Part shown: positions 51,371-60,209 of the stretch, piece by piece | Position numbering within the stretch: position 1 is the first letter of the stretch | Layout: every line of letters starts with the position of its first letter | NCBI RefSeq assembly: GCF_050467285.1 | Contig: NZ_JBCMUN010000009.1 | Location: 1-64,000, forward strand | Direction: 5' to 3' | Length of the DNA stretch: 64,000 bases | Source: Paenibacillus_E oryzisoli_A | GTDB taxonomy: Bacteria; Bacillota; Bacilli; Paenibacillales; NBRC-103111 | Program-made: the position numbers and the translations under genes | The notes under the pieces: generated by a model | Seen by the model: the letters and a program-made list of their open reading frames with translations, nothing else | Databases searched by the model: none | Told to the model about the DNA's origin: nothing

Positions 51371-51393
51371 AGGGGCGGGAGGCGTCGGCTTAG
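51371..51393. repeat. 23-bp direct repeat, copy 2
   Basis: Exact second copy of 50905-50927, lying 72 bp before preA. Flanks differ on both sides, so the match is exactly 23 bp. Confidence 0.95.
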
Positions 51394-51464
51394 CCACGCC
51401 ACGCTGAGAGCTGCACGAGTGACAAGCTTTTGACTCGATCATGAACACAAAGGAGGGATCCGGC

Positions 51465-52760
51465 ATGGCGGATTTGCGCATCAATCTGGCTGGTATTTCT
51501 TCACCGAACCCGTTCTGGCTCGCTTCGGCGCCGCCGACGAATACCGGGTATCAAGTGCAGCGCGCGTTTGAAGCGGGGTGGGGAGGCGCGGTCTGGAAGA
51601 CGCTCGGCGATCCGATTATTAATACGTCGTCACGTTTTGCGGCGGTTCATTTTAACGGGCAGCGGGTGGCGGGGTTTAACAACATTGAGCTGATCACGGA
51701 TCGGCCGCTTGAGGTGAATCTGAAAGAAATCTATGAGACCAAGAAGCAGTTCCCCGATCATGCGCTCGTCGTGTCCCTGATGGTGGAGCCGAAGCGGGAG
51801 AAATGGCATGAAATTGTAAAAAAGGTGGAAGCCGTCGGCGTCGACGGGCTGGAGCTGAACTTCGGCTGTCCACACGGCATGGCGGAACGAGGGATGGGGG
51901 CAGCCTCCGGGCAGCAGCCGGATCTCGTGGAAGCCCAGACGATGTGGGCGAAGGAAGCGGCGCAGACACCTGTCATCGTAAAGCTTACGCCTAACATCAC
52001 GGATATCACGGCAACGGCAAAAGCAGCGGTGCGCGGAGGCGCTGACGCGATTTCCCTCATCAACACGATCAACTCGCTCGCCGGCGTCGATCTTGATACG
52101 TGGAACACGATCCCACATGTTGGCGGGAAAGGATCTCATGGCGGCTACTGCGGCCCTGCCGTGAAACCGATTGCCCTGCACATGGTCGCGGACTGCGCGC
52201 GTAATCCGGCGATTACGGTGCCGATTTCCGGCATCGGCGGCGTTTCCTCGTGGCGCGATGCGGTGGAGTTTATGCTGATGGGCGCCACAGGCGTGCAGGT
52301 GTGCACGGCGGCGATGCATCACGGCTTTCGCATTGTCGAGGATATGATCGACGGCCTGAATAATTACCTCGACAGCAAAGGGATTGCCAGTGTGTCCGAG
52401 CTGGTCGGCAAGTCCGTTCCCAAATATTCGGATTGGGGCAATCTCGATCTCAATTATGCGGTCGTCGCACGGATCGATACCGAGACCTGCATATCGTGCA
52501 ACAAATGTCATATCGCCTGCGAGGACACATCCCATCAATGCATCGAGCGCACGGTCGATAGTAGTGGCAAGCCGATTTTACAAGTGAGGGAAGAGGATTG
52601 TGTCGGCTGCAATTTGTGTGCGATCGTTTGCCCGGTGGAGGGGGCGATCTCCATGGTGGAAGTCGCGGGCACGGAGCCTCCGTTGACCTGGAACGAGCGC
52701 CAGACGGCGGTTGCCAAACTCGGTGAAGGCGAAGACGGAAGCAAGAAGGAGGCGGTGTAG
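51465..52760 (+). CDS. preA: Dihydropyrimidine dehydrogenase catalytic subunit PreA
   Basis: FMN subunit reducing the pyrimidine 5,6 double bond, 431 residues. The N-terminal 300 residues are a dihydroorotate-dehydrogenase-like TIM barrel with LNFGCPHGM and GGVSSW phosphate/FMN motifs. The C-terminal ferredoxin domain holds two cluster sets, CISCNKCHIAC and CVGCNLCAIVC. ATG 51465 has AAGGAGGG 7 bp upstream. Separated from preT by 537 bp of repeat DNA, although the two subunits are normally adjacent. One base separates it from hydA. Confidence 0.93.
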   Translation: MADLRINLAGISSPNPFWLASAPPTNTGYQVQRAFEAGWGGAVWKTLGDPIINTSSRFAAVHFNGQRVAGFNNIELITDRPLEVNLKEIYETKKQFPDHALVVSLMVEPKREKWHEIVKKVEAVGVDGLELNFGCPHGMAERGMGAASGQQPDLVEAQTMWAKEAAQTPVIVKLTPNITDITATAKAAVRGGADAISLINTINSLAGVDLDTWNTIPHVGGKGSHGGYCGPAVKPIALHMVADCARNPAITVPISGIGGVSSWRDAVEFMLMGATGVQVCTAAMHHGFRIVEDMIDGLNNYLDSKGIASVSELVGKSVPKYSDWGNLDLNYAVVARIDTETCISCNKCHIACEDTSHQCIERTVDSSGKPILQVREEDCVGCNLCAIVCPVEGAISMVEVAGTEPPLTWNERQTAVAKLGEGEDGSKKEAV

Positions 52761-52761
52761 C

Positions 52762-54195
52762 ATGGCGAAAATCATTCGGGGCGGCACCATTGTGACAGCG
52801 TCGGATACGTATCAGGGGGATATTAGGATCGAAAATGGGGTGATTACCCAGCTTGGTAAAGGATTGAGCGTGGAAGGTGCGGAGATTGTTGACGCCACAG
52901 GGCTGTATGTGTTTCCAGGCGGTGTCGATCCGCACACCCATCTCGATATGCCGTTCGGTGGCACGGTGACGGCCGACAATTTCGAGACTGGCACGAGAGC
53001 GGCTGCGTTCGGCGGGACGACAACGATTATTGATTTTTGCCTGACAAATAAAGGGAAACCCTTGCGGGAATCCGTGCAAACGTGGCATGCCAAAGCCGAG
53101 GGCAAGGCGACCATCGACTACAGCTTCCATTTGATGATTGCGGAGATCACGGATGAGGTGCTGGCAGAGCTGCCGGCGATCATTCAGGATGAGGGCATTA
53201 CGTCGCTCAAAGTGTTCATGGCGTACAAAAATGTGTTTCAAGCCGACGACGGCACACTCTACCGTACGCTGCTCGAGGCCAAAAAGCACGGCGCACTCGT
53301 CATGGTGCATGCGGAGAACGGCGATGTGATCGATTATTTGATTCGCGAGGCGCTGGAAGCGGGCAACACGGATCCGATCTACCATGCGCTCACCCGACCA
53401 TCGATTATCGAGGGGGAAGCGACGGGGCGCGCAGCGAAGCTGACGGCGATGGCGAACTCGCAGCTCTATGTGGTGCACGTGACGTGTGAGGAAGCGGTGA
53501 AGCAGATTACGGAGGCGCGCAATCAGGGTATCGACATTTGGGGCGAGACGTGCCCGCAGTATTTGATGCTGGATCAGACATATTTGGAAAAGCCGGATTT
53601 TGAAGGGGCCAAATATGTATGGTCGCCGCCGCTTCGGCCGAAAGCGCATCAGGAGGCGCTGTGGACAGCACTTAGCAGTGGGCAGCTGCAGACGGTGGGC
53701 TCGGATCAGTGTTCGTTTAATTTTAAGGGGCAAAAGGAGCTCGGACGTGGTGATTTCAGCCTAATCCCGAACGGCGGGCCTTGTATCGAGGATCGGTTTT
53801 CGATTTTATTTTCCGAGGGCGTGCGCAAAGGGCGGTTGACGCTCAATCAGTTCGTGGACGTGGTGTCGACGCGGAGTGCGAAGCTGTTCGGCTTATTCCC
53901 GCAAAAAGGCACAATCGCGGTCGGCAGCGATGCGGATCTTGTGCTGTTCGATCCGGAAGCGGCGCGCACGTTGTCGGTGCAAACGCATCACATGAATGTG
54001 GACTATAACCCGTTTGAAGGCATCGCGATTACCGGCGAGCCGGTCAGCGTGCTGTCACGAGGGGAATTCGTCATCCGCGATAAGCAATTCGTCGGCAAAG
54101 CGGGAGCGGGGCAGTACCTCAAGCGGAGGCGGTACCAAGGCGCGGCCTACGCCGGCAGTCCTGCCAAGGCGAACGGAGGTGTCGACGATGTCTGA
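52762..54195 (+). CDS. hydA: Dihydropyrimidinase (hydantoinase)
   Basis: 477-residue cyclic amidohydrolase that opens dihydrouracil to N-carbamoyl-beta-alanine. Metal residues: His58 and His60 (DPHTHLD), carbamylated Lys150 (SLKVFMAYKN), His in VHAENG, His in VVHVTCEE and Asp in VGSDQCSF. The KGQKELGRGDFSLIPNGGP stretch is typical. ATG 52762 has AAGGAGGCGG 8 bp upstream. Its end overlaps the next small gene by 8 bp. Confidence 0.94.
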   Translation: MAKIIRGGTIVTASDTYQGDIRIENGVITQLGKGLSVEGAEIVDATGLYVFPGGVDPHTHLDMPFGGTVTADNFETGTRAAAFGGTTTIIDFCLTNKGKPLRESVQTWHAKAEGKATIDYSFHLMIAEITDEVLAELPAIIQDEGITSLKVFMAYKNVFQADDGTLYRTLLEAKKHGALVMVHAENGDVIDYLIREALEAGNTDPIYHALTRPSIIEGEATGRAAKLTAMANSQLYVVHVTCEEAVKQITEARNQGIDIWGETCPQYLMLDQTYLEKPDFEGAKYVWSPPLRPKAHQEALWTALSSGQLQTVGSDQCSFNFKGQKELGRGDFSLIPNGGPCIEDRFSILFSEGVRKGRLTLNQFVDVVSTRSAKLFGLFPQKGTIAVGSDADLVLFDPEAARTLSVQTHHMNVDYNPFEGIAITGEPVSVLSRGEFVIRDKQFVGKAGAGQYLKRRRYQGAAYAGSPAKANGGVDDV

Positions 54196-54403
54196 GTTTG
54201 AGCAATTTCAAGCGGAGAAGGAGAAGCTGGACGGCTATGTCGCGCAAAAGTTTCGGATCGTCGGCGTCAAAGAAGATCTGGAGGGCGCTTGGCTGGATCT
54301 CGAGCATCCCGGCGGCGAAACGGCAAAGCTGCATTTGAAAACAGCGAATGCCCGCAAATATTATGTGAATGTCCTGCTGATGCAGGGGCGCACGAAGCCG
54401 TGA
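54188..54403 (+). CDS. Unknown 71-residue protein in the pyrimidine operon
   Basis: Starts inside hydA (8-bp overlap) with GGAGGTG 6 bp upstream, so its translation is coupled to dihydropyrimidinase. 71 residues, soluble, charged helix then likely beta strands (IVGVKEDLEGAWLDLEHPGG). No Cys or membrane part. I do not know the family. Position between the ring-opening enzyme and the semialdehyde dehydrogenase suggests an accessory or assembly role in this pathway. Confidence 0.75.
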   Translation: MSEFEQFQAEKEKLDGYVAQKFRIVGVKEDLEGAWLDLEHPGGETAKLHLKTANARKYYVNVLLMQGRTKP

Positions 54404-54490
54404 GGAGGAAGTTTGGGGTGGCGGCTAACGCGAGCTGCGCCCAAAAGTAACCATTCCTGTGAGGTTTGTGCAGCGGTGAGGAGGGCTGAT

Positions 54491-55933
54491 ATGACAGAGG
54501 TGAAAAATCTCATTGGCGGCGCCTGGGTGGATGCGGAGGCGGGGGAGCTTCAGGCCGTTTTTAATCCGGCGACGGGGGAGACGATTGCGGAGGTGCCGCT
54601 TTCCTCCACATCGGACGTGGATCGGGCGGTCGCGGCAGCGGAAGCCGCTTGGGATGGCTGGCGGCGGACGCCAGTGCCGAAACGGGCACGGGTGCTGTTC
54701 AGTTATTGGCAGCTTCTGCAGGCGCATGAGCGTGAGCTGGCCGAGTTGATTACGCTCGAGAATGGCAAAAGCTACAAAGAGGCGCTCGGCGAAGTCTTGC
54801 GCGGCATCGAATGTGTGGAATTCGCCGCCGGTGCGCCATCGCACATGATGGGCGCGACGCTCGCGAATATCTCGGCGGAGATGGACTCGGAGCTGTTCCG
54901 CGTCCCGCTCGGCGTCGTGGGTGGCATTACACCATTCAATTTCCCCATGATGGTGCCGTGCTGGATGTTCCCGCTGGCAATCTCCTGCGGAAACACGTTC
55001 GTTCTGAAGCCGTCCGAGCGGACGCCGCTGACGGCGAACAAGCTGGCTTCCTTGATGGGGGAAGCCGGGCTGCCGGACGGCGTGCTGAACGTCGTGCACG
55101 GCGCGCATGACGTCGTGAACGGTTTGACCGCGCATCCTGCCGTCAAAGCGATCTCTTTTGTCGGGTCGCAGCCCGTCGCCAAGTACGTGTACGAGCGCGC
55201 GAGCGCCGCCGGCAAGCGCGTGCAGGCGCTCGCCGGCGCCAAAAACCACCACATCGTAATGCCTGACGCTGTGCCGGACAAAACCGTGGAGAACATTATC
55301 ATGTCCTCCTTCGGCAGTGCCGGCGAGCGCTGCATGGCGTGCTCGGCCGTGGTGTTGGTCGGCGCCGGGGACGCCGTCCTGGAGCCGCTGGTGCGAGCAG
55401 CCGAGGGGCTCGTGCTCGGCAGCGGCCTGGATGACGGCGTGTCCCTGACGCCGGTCATCCGCGAGGAGCAGCGCGCGCGTATCAGCGGCTGCATCGCGCA
55501 GGGCGTCGCCGAAGGCGCGACGCTGCTGCTCGACGGGCGCACGGCGGCCGCCTGCGCCGGGCCGGGCTACTTCCTCGGCGCGACGCTGTTCGATCATGTC
55601 CGGCCGGACATGTCGATTGCGCGCGAGGAGATTTTTGGGCCGGTGCTGTCGATTTTCCGGGCCGCGAGTCTGGATGAAGCGATTGCGATCGTGAATCAAT
55701 CGCGTTTCGGCAACTCCGCCGTTATCTATACGGAGAATGCGAAGGCGGTCCGCCAATTCCGCGAGGAGGTGGAGGCGGGCATGCTCGGCGTGAACGTCGG
55801 GGTGCCGGCGCCGATGGCGTTTTTCCCTTTTTCAGGATGGAAAGACTCATTCTACGGCGACTTGCACGCCAACGGTAAGGATGGGGTGGAGTTTTACACG
55901 AAGAAGAAAATGATAACATCGCGTTATTATTGA
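54491..55933 (+). CDS. mmsA: CoA-acylating (methyl)malonate-semialdehyde dehydrogenase
   Basis: 480-residue aldehyde dehydrogenase. Catalytic Cys281 in GERCMAC, and GSQPVAKYVYERA with LAGAKNHHIVMPDA are typical of the CoA-dependent methylmalonate-semialdehyde type. It turns malonate semialdehyde (from uracil) into acetyl-CoA and CO2, and the methyl form (from thymine) into propionyl-CoA. ATG 54491 has GAGGAGGG upstream. Last gene of the operon, closed by a terminator. A role in myo-inositol or valine breakdown is less likely given context. Confidence 0.92.
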   Translation: MTEVKNLIGGAWVDAEAGELQAVFNPATGETIAEVPLSSTSDVDRAVAAAEAAWDGWRRTPVPKRARVLFSYWQLLQAHERELAELITLENGKSYKEALGEVLRGIECVEFAAGAPSHMMGATLANISAEMDSELFRVPLGVVGGITPFNFPMMVPCWMFPLAISCGNTFVLKPSERTPLTANKLASLMGEAGLPDGVLNVVHGAHDVVNGLTAHPAVKAISFVGSQPVAKYVYERASAAGKRVQALAGAKNHHIVMPDAVPDKTVENIIMSSFGSAGERCMACSAVVLVGAGDAVLEPLVRAAEGLVLGSGLDDGVSLTPVIREEQRARISGCIAQGVAEGATLLLDGRTAAACAGPGYFLGATLFDHVRPDMSIAREEIFGPVLSIFRAASLDEAIAIVNQSRFGNSAVIYTENAKAVRQFREEVEAGMLGVNVGVPAPMAFFPFSGWKDSFYGDLHANGKDGVEFYTKKKMITSRYY

Positions 55934-55948
55934 GCGCGGTTGGCAAGG

Positions 55949-55986
55949 CGGCTGCCCGGAAGCTGAGGCTTTGGGGCAGTCTTTTT
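55949..55986 (+). terminator. Terminator of the pyrimidine operon
   Basis: GGCTGCCC pairs with GGGCAGTC, followed by TTTTT. Confidence 0.75.
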
Positions 55987-56011
55987 GTGTTTGCTTGACG
56001 GGGGATCTGCC

Positions 56012-56045
56012 CAGGCATCTGTCGAGGTGGTGAGGCAGATGCCTG
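56012..56045. repeat. Perfect 10-bp inverted repeat before array B
   Basis: CAGGCATCTG and CAGATGCCTG with a 14-base loop. The right arm runs into the first CCTGC unit of array B. Confidence 0.85.
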
Positions 56046-56249
56046 CGATTCAGCAGGAATTTTTTGCAAAAATGGCGTTTCCAGGGAAATACCTGCGATA
56101 AGGCAGTTTTTTTGGACCGATTCCGCTCAAAAGGAGGCTTCTCCCCCAAAATTCCTGCAGAATTGCAGGTATCTTATCGAATGGGGAGGGGCAGGATGGA
56201 GATTCCTGCTTAATTGCAGGTTTGGCTGTCTTGGTCTGAATGTACCTGC
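56042..56249. repeat. CCTGC-N6-GCAGG palindrome array B (after mmsA)
   Basis: Units start at 56042 (spacer GATTCA), 56092 (GATAAG, last arm base changed), 56154 (AGAATT), 56205 (TTAATT), and a half-unit at 56245. Spacings are 50, 62, 51 and 40 bp. AAATT or GATT precedes most left arms. Only the arms are conserved, not spacers or linkers. No gene lies in 55934-56349. Confidence 0.9.
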
Positions 56250-56349
56250 TAACGGAGTTAATAAAAAAAGGATCTTAACGCATTCATGAAGAAATACTCT
56301 GTTGTATAAATTTAACAACGAGGTGCTCGCTAGAAAGGAATGAAACTTG

Positions 56350-56883
56350 ATGTCAAAAATACAAGCTGTGTTTTTAGATCGTGACGGGACGATCGGCGGT
56401 ACAGGGCATTTTATTCATCCCAGTGAGTTCTCTTTGTACGAAGGCGCTCAAGAAGCAATCAATGCGCTTAAAGCCTCGGGTCTCAAGGTGTTTGCATTTA
56501 CAAATCAGCACCGAATCTCCCGAGGGCAGGCAAGTATTGAGGATTTTCGGAAACAATTTAAAGATTATGGTTTTGATGACTCGTTCATTTGCCCTCATGG
56601 GAGTGACGAACTTTGCGAATGCAAAAAGCCGCGTCCTGGAATGTTACTTGAGGCAGCAGAACAATATGGGCTTGATTTGAAGCATTGTGCAGTAATAGGC
56701 GACGTCGGGGATACGGATATGCTAGCGGCACATGCTGTTGGAGCAAAGAAAATATTAGTTAAAACCGGCTGGGGAGAAGCGTCTTTTAAGGACTATCGTT
56801 ACAAATGGATAGAAGCTGAACCAGAATATATAGCTGAGAATATTCACGATGCGGTGGAATGGATTTTGAAAAATCTCATCTAA
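56350..56883 (+). CDS. HAD-IIIA phosphatase, GmhB/HisB-like
   Basis: 177-residue phosphatase of the haloacid dehalogenase superfamily. DRDGT holds the nucleophile Asp10 and Asp12; TNQ, KKPRPGM and IGDVGDTDM supply the other motifs. CPH and CEC around residue 82-96 form the C-x-H...C-x-C zinc site of the GmhB/histidinol-phosphatase type. Substrate unknown; no heptose or histidine genes are near. ATG 56350 has AAAGGA 10 bp upstream. Lower GC than the preceding operon. Confidence 0.82.
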   Translation: MSKIQAVFLDRDGTIGGTGHFIHPSEFSLYEGAQEAINALKASGLKVFAFTNQHRISRGQASIEDFRKQFKDYGFDDSFICPHGSDELCECKKPRPGMLLEAAEQYGLDLKHCAVIGDVGDTDMLAAHAVGAKKILVKTGWGEASFKDYRYKWIEAEPEYIAENIHDAVEWILKNLI

Positions 56884-56957
56884 ATAATTTTTGAAGTAGG
56901 AAGCTTACTACACGCGGATGGCGTTATCCGAATAATAGTCGAGGAGGTTTGACGCAA

Positions 56958-58454
56958 ATGAAATTAAGAGAATTGGCAGCACTAGTTCCGAATGCGGTTG
57001 TTCAAGGAGACGTGGAGGTTGAAATTACGGGGATCGCCAACCATTCACGGCGTGTTACAGCGGGCGACCTGTTTGTGTGCATCTCTGGAATTCCGGGCTA
57101 TCAGGAAGATCGGCATCCCTATGCCCATGACGCGGTTCGGGCAGGAGCGGTAGCTGTTATTGCAGAACGAAGTGTTGAGGTCGACGTGCCGTTGATTCTC
57201 GTGAAGGATTCGCGGCATGCACTTGCAGTACTCTCAGCGCATTTCCATGAATATCCAAGTAATGAACTGAGGCTGATCGGTGTCACGGGTACGAACGGCA
57301 AAACGACGACGGCTCATATGATCGAGGCGATTCTTCGGCATGCAGGCAACAAGACCGGACTGATGGGAAACATAGGCACGAAGATCTGCGACACGCTGTA
57401 CAAAACGGACATCAACACGCAGGAGCCGCCGATATTACAGGAAAATCTTCGAAGAATGGTTGAAGCTGACTGCGCCTATGCCGTGATGGAAGTGACATCG
57501 CAGGGGCTCGATGCCGGTCGGGTGTTAGGCTGCAATTTTCGGACAGCAGTATTAACGAACATTACGCAGGATCATCTTGATTATCACGGTACGATGGATA
57601 ATTATATTGCCGCGAAAGGGCTACTTTTCTCTCGCCTCGGAAACGGATTCACTGAGGATCCTAAGGCGTGCAAGTTCGCGGTTCTGAACGCAGACGACAA
57701 GGCATCCGCCGTTTTTCAGAAACTGACTGCGGCTAATGTGCTGACTTACGGTATCCAAAAGGAGGCAGACGTAAGGGCAGAGGGGATTCGATTAACTGCA
57801 CGAGGCGTGTTCTTCCGGGTCGTCACATATAAGGGGACAGCTGAAATGCAGATCAATATGGTAGGTACCTTCAACATCTATAATGCACTAGCGGCAATAA
57901 CGGCTGCGCTCGCCGAGGGTCTGACGCTGGAAACAATTCGGGACGGACTTGCAGCGCTATCAGGCGTATCGGGACGGCTGGAGATCGTTGATGAAGGCCA
58001 GCCTTTTCTTGTCCTGGTCGATTACGCTCATACGCCAGACGGACTGGACAATGTGCTTCGTGCCGTCCGGGCGTTTGCGGAGAAACGGGTCATCACAGTA
58101 TTCGGTTGCGGCGGCGACCGTGATCGGACGAAGCGCCCTATCATGGGTTGCATTGCGGCTGAATACAGCGATTATGTGATCGTAACATCCGACAATCCGC
58201 GTTCTGAGGATCCAGAACAGATTCTAACCGACATCGAAGCCGGTATGGGGGATAAGCACGATTCGGCGGGCAACTATGAATTGCTTGTGGATCGCGCGGA
58301 GGCCATCGCACGGTCTGTCTCGATGGCGAATCCAGGTGATATCGTCGTCATTGCAGGCAAAGGGCACGAAACGTACCAGATCACGAAGAACGGAATGATC
58401 CACTTTGACGATCGCGAGGTTGCGCGGGACGCAATCCGGGAGAGGAATTTGTGA
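56958..58454 (+). CDS. murE: MurE-type UDP-MurNAc-tripeptide synthetase
   Basis: Mur ligase adding the third amino acid of the wall stem peptide, 498 residues. ATP site GTNGKTT starts at 111; the central and C-terminal Mur domains are complete. DNPR at 412-415 predicts meso-diaminopimelate, not lysine. It stands alone, away from the division and cell-wall cluster where murE normally lies, so it may be a second copy. ATG 56958 with GAGGAGG 10 bp upstream. Its last 4 bp overlap a truncated acetyltransferase. Confidence 0.88.
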   Translation: MKLRELAALVPNAVVQGDVEVEITGIANHSRRVTAGDLFVCISGIPGYQEDRHPYAHDAVRAGAVAVIAERSVEVDVPLILVKDSRHALAVLSAHFHEYPSNELRLIGVTGTNGKTTTAHMIEAILRHAGNKTGLMGNIGTKICDTLYKTDINTQEPPILQENLRRMVEADCAYAVMEVTSQGLDAGRVLGCNFRTAVLTNITQDHLDYHGTMDNYIAAKGLLFSRLGNGFTEDPKACKFAVLNADDKASAVFQKLTAANVLTYGIQKEADVRAEGIRLTARGVFFRVVTYKGTAEMQINMVGTFNIYNALAAITAALAEGLTLETIRDGLAALSGVSGRLEIVDEGQPFLVLVDYAHTPDGLDNVLRAVRAFAEKRVITVFGCGGDRDRTKRPIMGCIAAEYSDYVIVTSDNPRSEDPEQILTDIEAGMGDKHDSAGNYELLVDRAEAIARSVSMANPGDIVVIAGKGHETYQITKNGMIHFDDREVARDAIRERNL

Positions 58455-58735
58455 TTGCCGAGTATTGGATGGATACGTTACAGTTATTTTTGGGATCATA
58501 CCCCGTTATGAATATGCTCTGGGTCGACACTTCATTTCGAAATAAAGGAGTTGGAAAAAAGGCAGTTCTCTTTTGGGAAGAGGAGATGAAGAAAAAAGGA
58601 TTTAAATTAGTGATGACATCCACTTTGGCAAGTGAAGAAGGGCAACACTTTTATAGAAAATTAGGTTATAGGGACTCGGGCTGCTTATTACTTGAGGGTG
58701 AACCGTTGGAGATTCTGTTAACAAAGAGTCTTTAG
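58451..58735 (+). pseudogene. Truncated GNAT acetyltransferase
   Basis: 94 residues that correspond to only the C-terminal two thirds of a GNAT fold: MLWVDTSFRNKGVGKKAV is the acetyl-CoA motif A, and FYRKLGY the late strand. The first strands of about 50-70 residues are missing and the frame runs straight out of the end of murE. The GTG 58451 has no ribosome site. It looks like a deletion that fused a decayed gene to murE, though a short functional form cannot be excluded. Confidence 0.65.
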
Positions 58736-58748
58736 CTGGACTTCTCTT

Positions 58749-59507
58749 TTATTTATTAGCCAAAATGGTAAATTCCCAGGGGATGTTTTCGTTTTTCCAA
58801 CCACGATGCTCATCAAATTTCATTAACTTAAAGCCAGAAGTGATCACGGAATTTATGATTTCGCTGAGGGTATAATGCCTAAGCGACACATCAGGGAAGT
58901 CTTGTTGCTCTTGTTCAGTGAAATCATGTTTATAAGCTACATCTCCATTATGTAATTCTTCGTCAAAGTAGCTTTGTTGGATTTGATGTTGGATTTTAGC
59001 GTTAGAAACGATGCACCTTCTTAAAGGATGAAAGTCACTTAGCACCATTACCCCATCATTTTTAAGTAGTGAAAAGAGAATAGACATGAATTTATCAAGG
59101 TCATTGAAATAGTGCAGGATGCCACCTTCTAAATATAGCATGTCAAAATGGCCACTATATGTTTCTAAGTCTATCTCATAGATATCAGTAACCACATAAT
59201 GTATCGATACATTGGCGGAGTCCGCCAGTTCTAGGGCATACTTTTTATTTTCTTCCGATATATCAAATACAGTTACGTCCGCGCCCAACAGTGCTAATGG
59301 CACTGCTTTTCTTCCATTTGAACCGCAAAGATTAGCAATCTTTTTTCCTGTAATCTGTTCAAAATACTGCTTATGTTTTTTTAGCTGAGCTTTGGGATTA
59401 GCCAAAATCTGTTTGGCCTTATCCTCAGGGGAACCGTCTCGTCTGTTCCAAAATTCATAGGCTCGATGTTCCCAAGCTATCTTGTTTTTCGCACTTTGTT
59501 CATTCAT
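58749..59507 (-). CDS. Class I SAM-dependent methyltransferase
   Basis: 252 residues. The SAM-binding motif is NLCGSNGRKAVPLALLGADVT with the acidic VFDIS that follows; YLEGGILHYF and MVLSDFHPLRR are motifs II and III. It acts on an unknown small molecule. ATG 59507 is preferred, with AAGGGAG about 10 bp upstream, over ATG 59549. Convergent with the truncated acetyltransferase. AT-rich, like the rest of this part. Confidence 0.83.
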   Translation of the reverse strand: MNEQSAKNKIAWEHRAYEFWNRRDGSPEDKAKQILANPKAQLKKHKQYFEQITGKKIANLCGSNGRKAVPLALLGADVTVFDISEENKKYALELADSANVSIHYVVTDIYEIDLETYSGHFDMLYLEGGILHYFNDLDKFMSILFSLLKNDGVMVLSDFHPLRRCIVSNAKIQHQIQQSYFDEELHNGDVAYKHDFTEQEQQDFPDVSLRHYTLSEIINSVITSGFKLMKFDEHRGWKNENIPWEFTILANK

Positions 59508-59753
59508 CTTTGACGAATCTCCCTTCAGTATAAATGATTCTGATTTCAAGAAACTGCATACAAATCTAAAGTAACATTCATGATACCATTTATTGGAACA
59601 TCACGCTATGTGATTTCGCTTGAATCACGGGGGAGGTAGTTGCTTCCTTATTGTTAAACGAACAGGCAGGATAGTTCGAATGATGTGAGAATAACTAATA
59701 CTAAAACACTGCCATATTTTCAAGTAATCCATGAGACGAAAAGGGGAAGCAGA

Positions 59754-60209
59754 ATGAAGACGATTAAGTGTATGATGGATCACCTATACTGGGCGGACGG
59801 ACGCATCATGGACGCGCTCGAGGAGAGTAAAACGAAGAATAAGGACCTTTTGAAGTTGATTCGGCATGTCGCGGTTGCGGAACGAGTCTGGCTGTCCCGA
59901 TTGCAGGGCAAGGGCAGCGCGCAATATTCGTTGTGGGAGGAAGCAGAAGACCTGACGGCGATCCGGAAGATGTTTGAAGAAAATATCGAGCAATATCGCG
60001 TCTATATCGAGGAGCTTCAGGAATCCGAGTTGGATGAGATGATCGACTATGCGAACCAGAGCGGGGTTCCGTTCCGAACGTCCGTCCGGGACATCTTGCT
60101 CCAGGTCCTCTTACATGGGCAATATCACCGGGGGCAAATCAACCGGGCACTTCGGATCGAATCGGCAGAGCCTGCCCAAGTCGATTACATCACGTTTGCG
60201 AGGCTTTAA
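59754..60209 (+). CDS. DinB family protein
   Basis: 151-residue four-helix protein of the DinB/YfiT superfamily. His in MMDHLYWAD and two in LLHGQYHRGQ form the metal-binding triad. Members are thiol transferases such as bacillithiol S-transferases, or have unknown function. ATG 59754 has AAGGGG 7 bp upstream. It is followed by gene remnants, so its original operon partner is unclear. Confidence 0.85.
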   Translation: MKTIKCMMDHLYWADGRIMDALEESKTKNKDLLKLIRHVAVAERVWLSRLQGKGSAQYSLWEEAEDLTAIRKMFEENIEQYRVYIEELQESELDEMIDYANQSGVPFRTSVRDILLQVLLHGQYHRGQINRALRIESAEPAQVDYITFARL

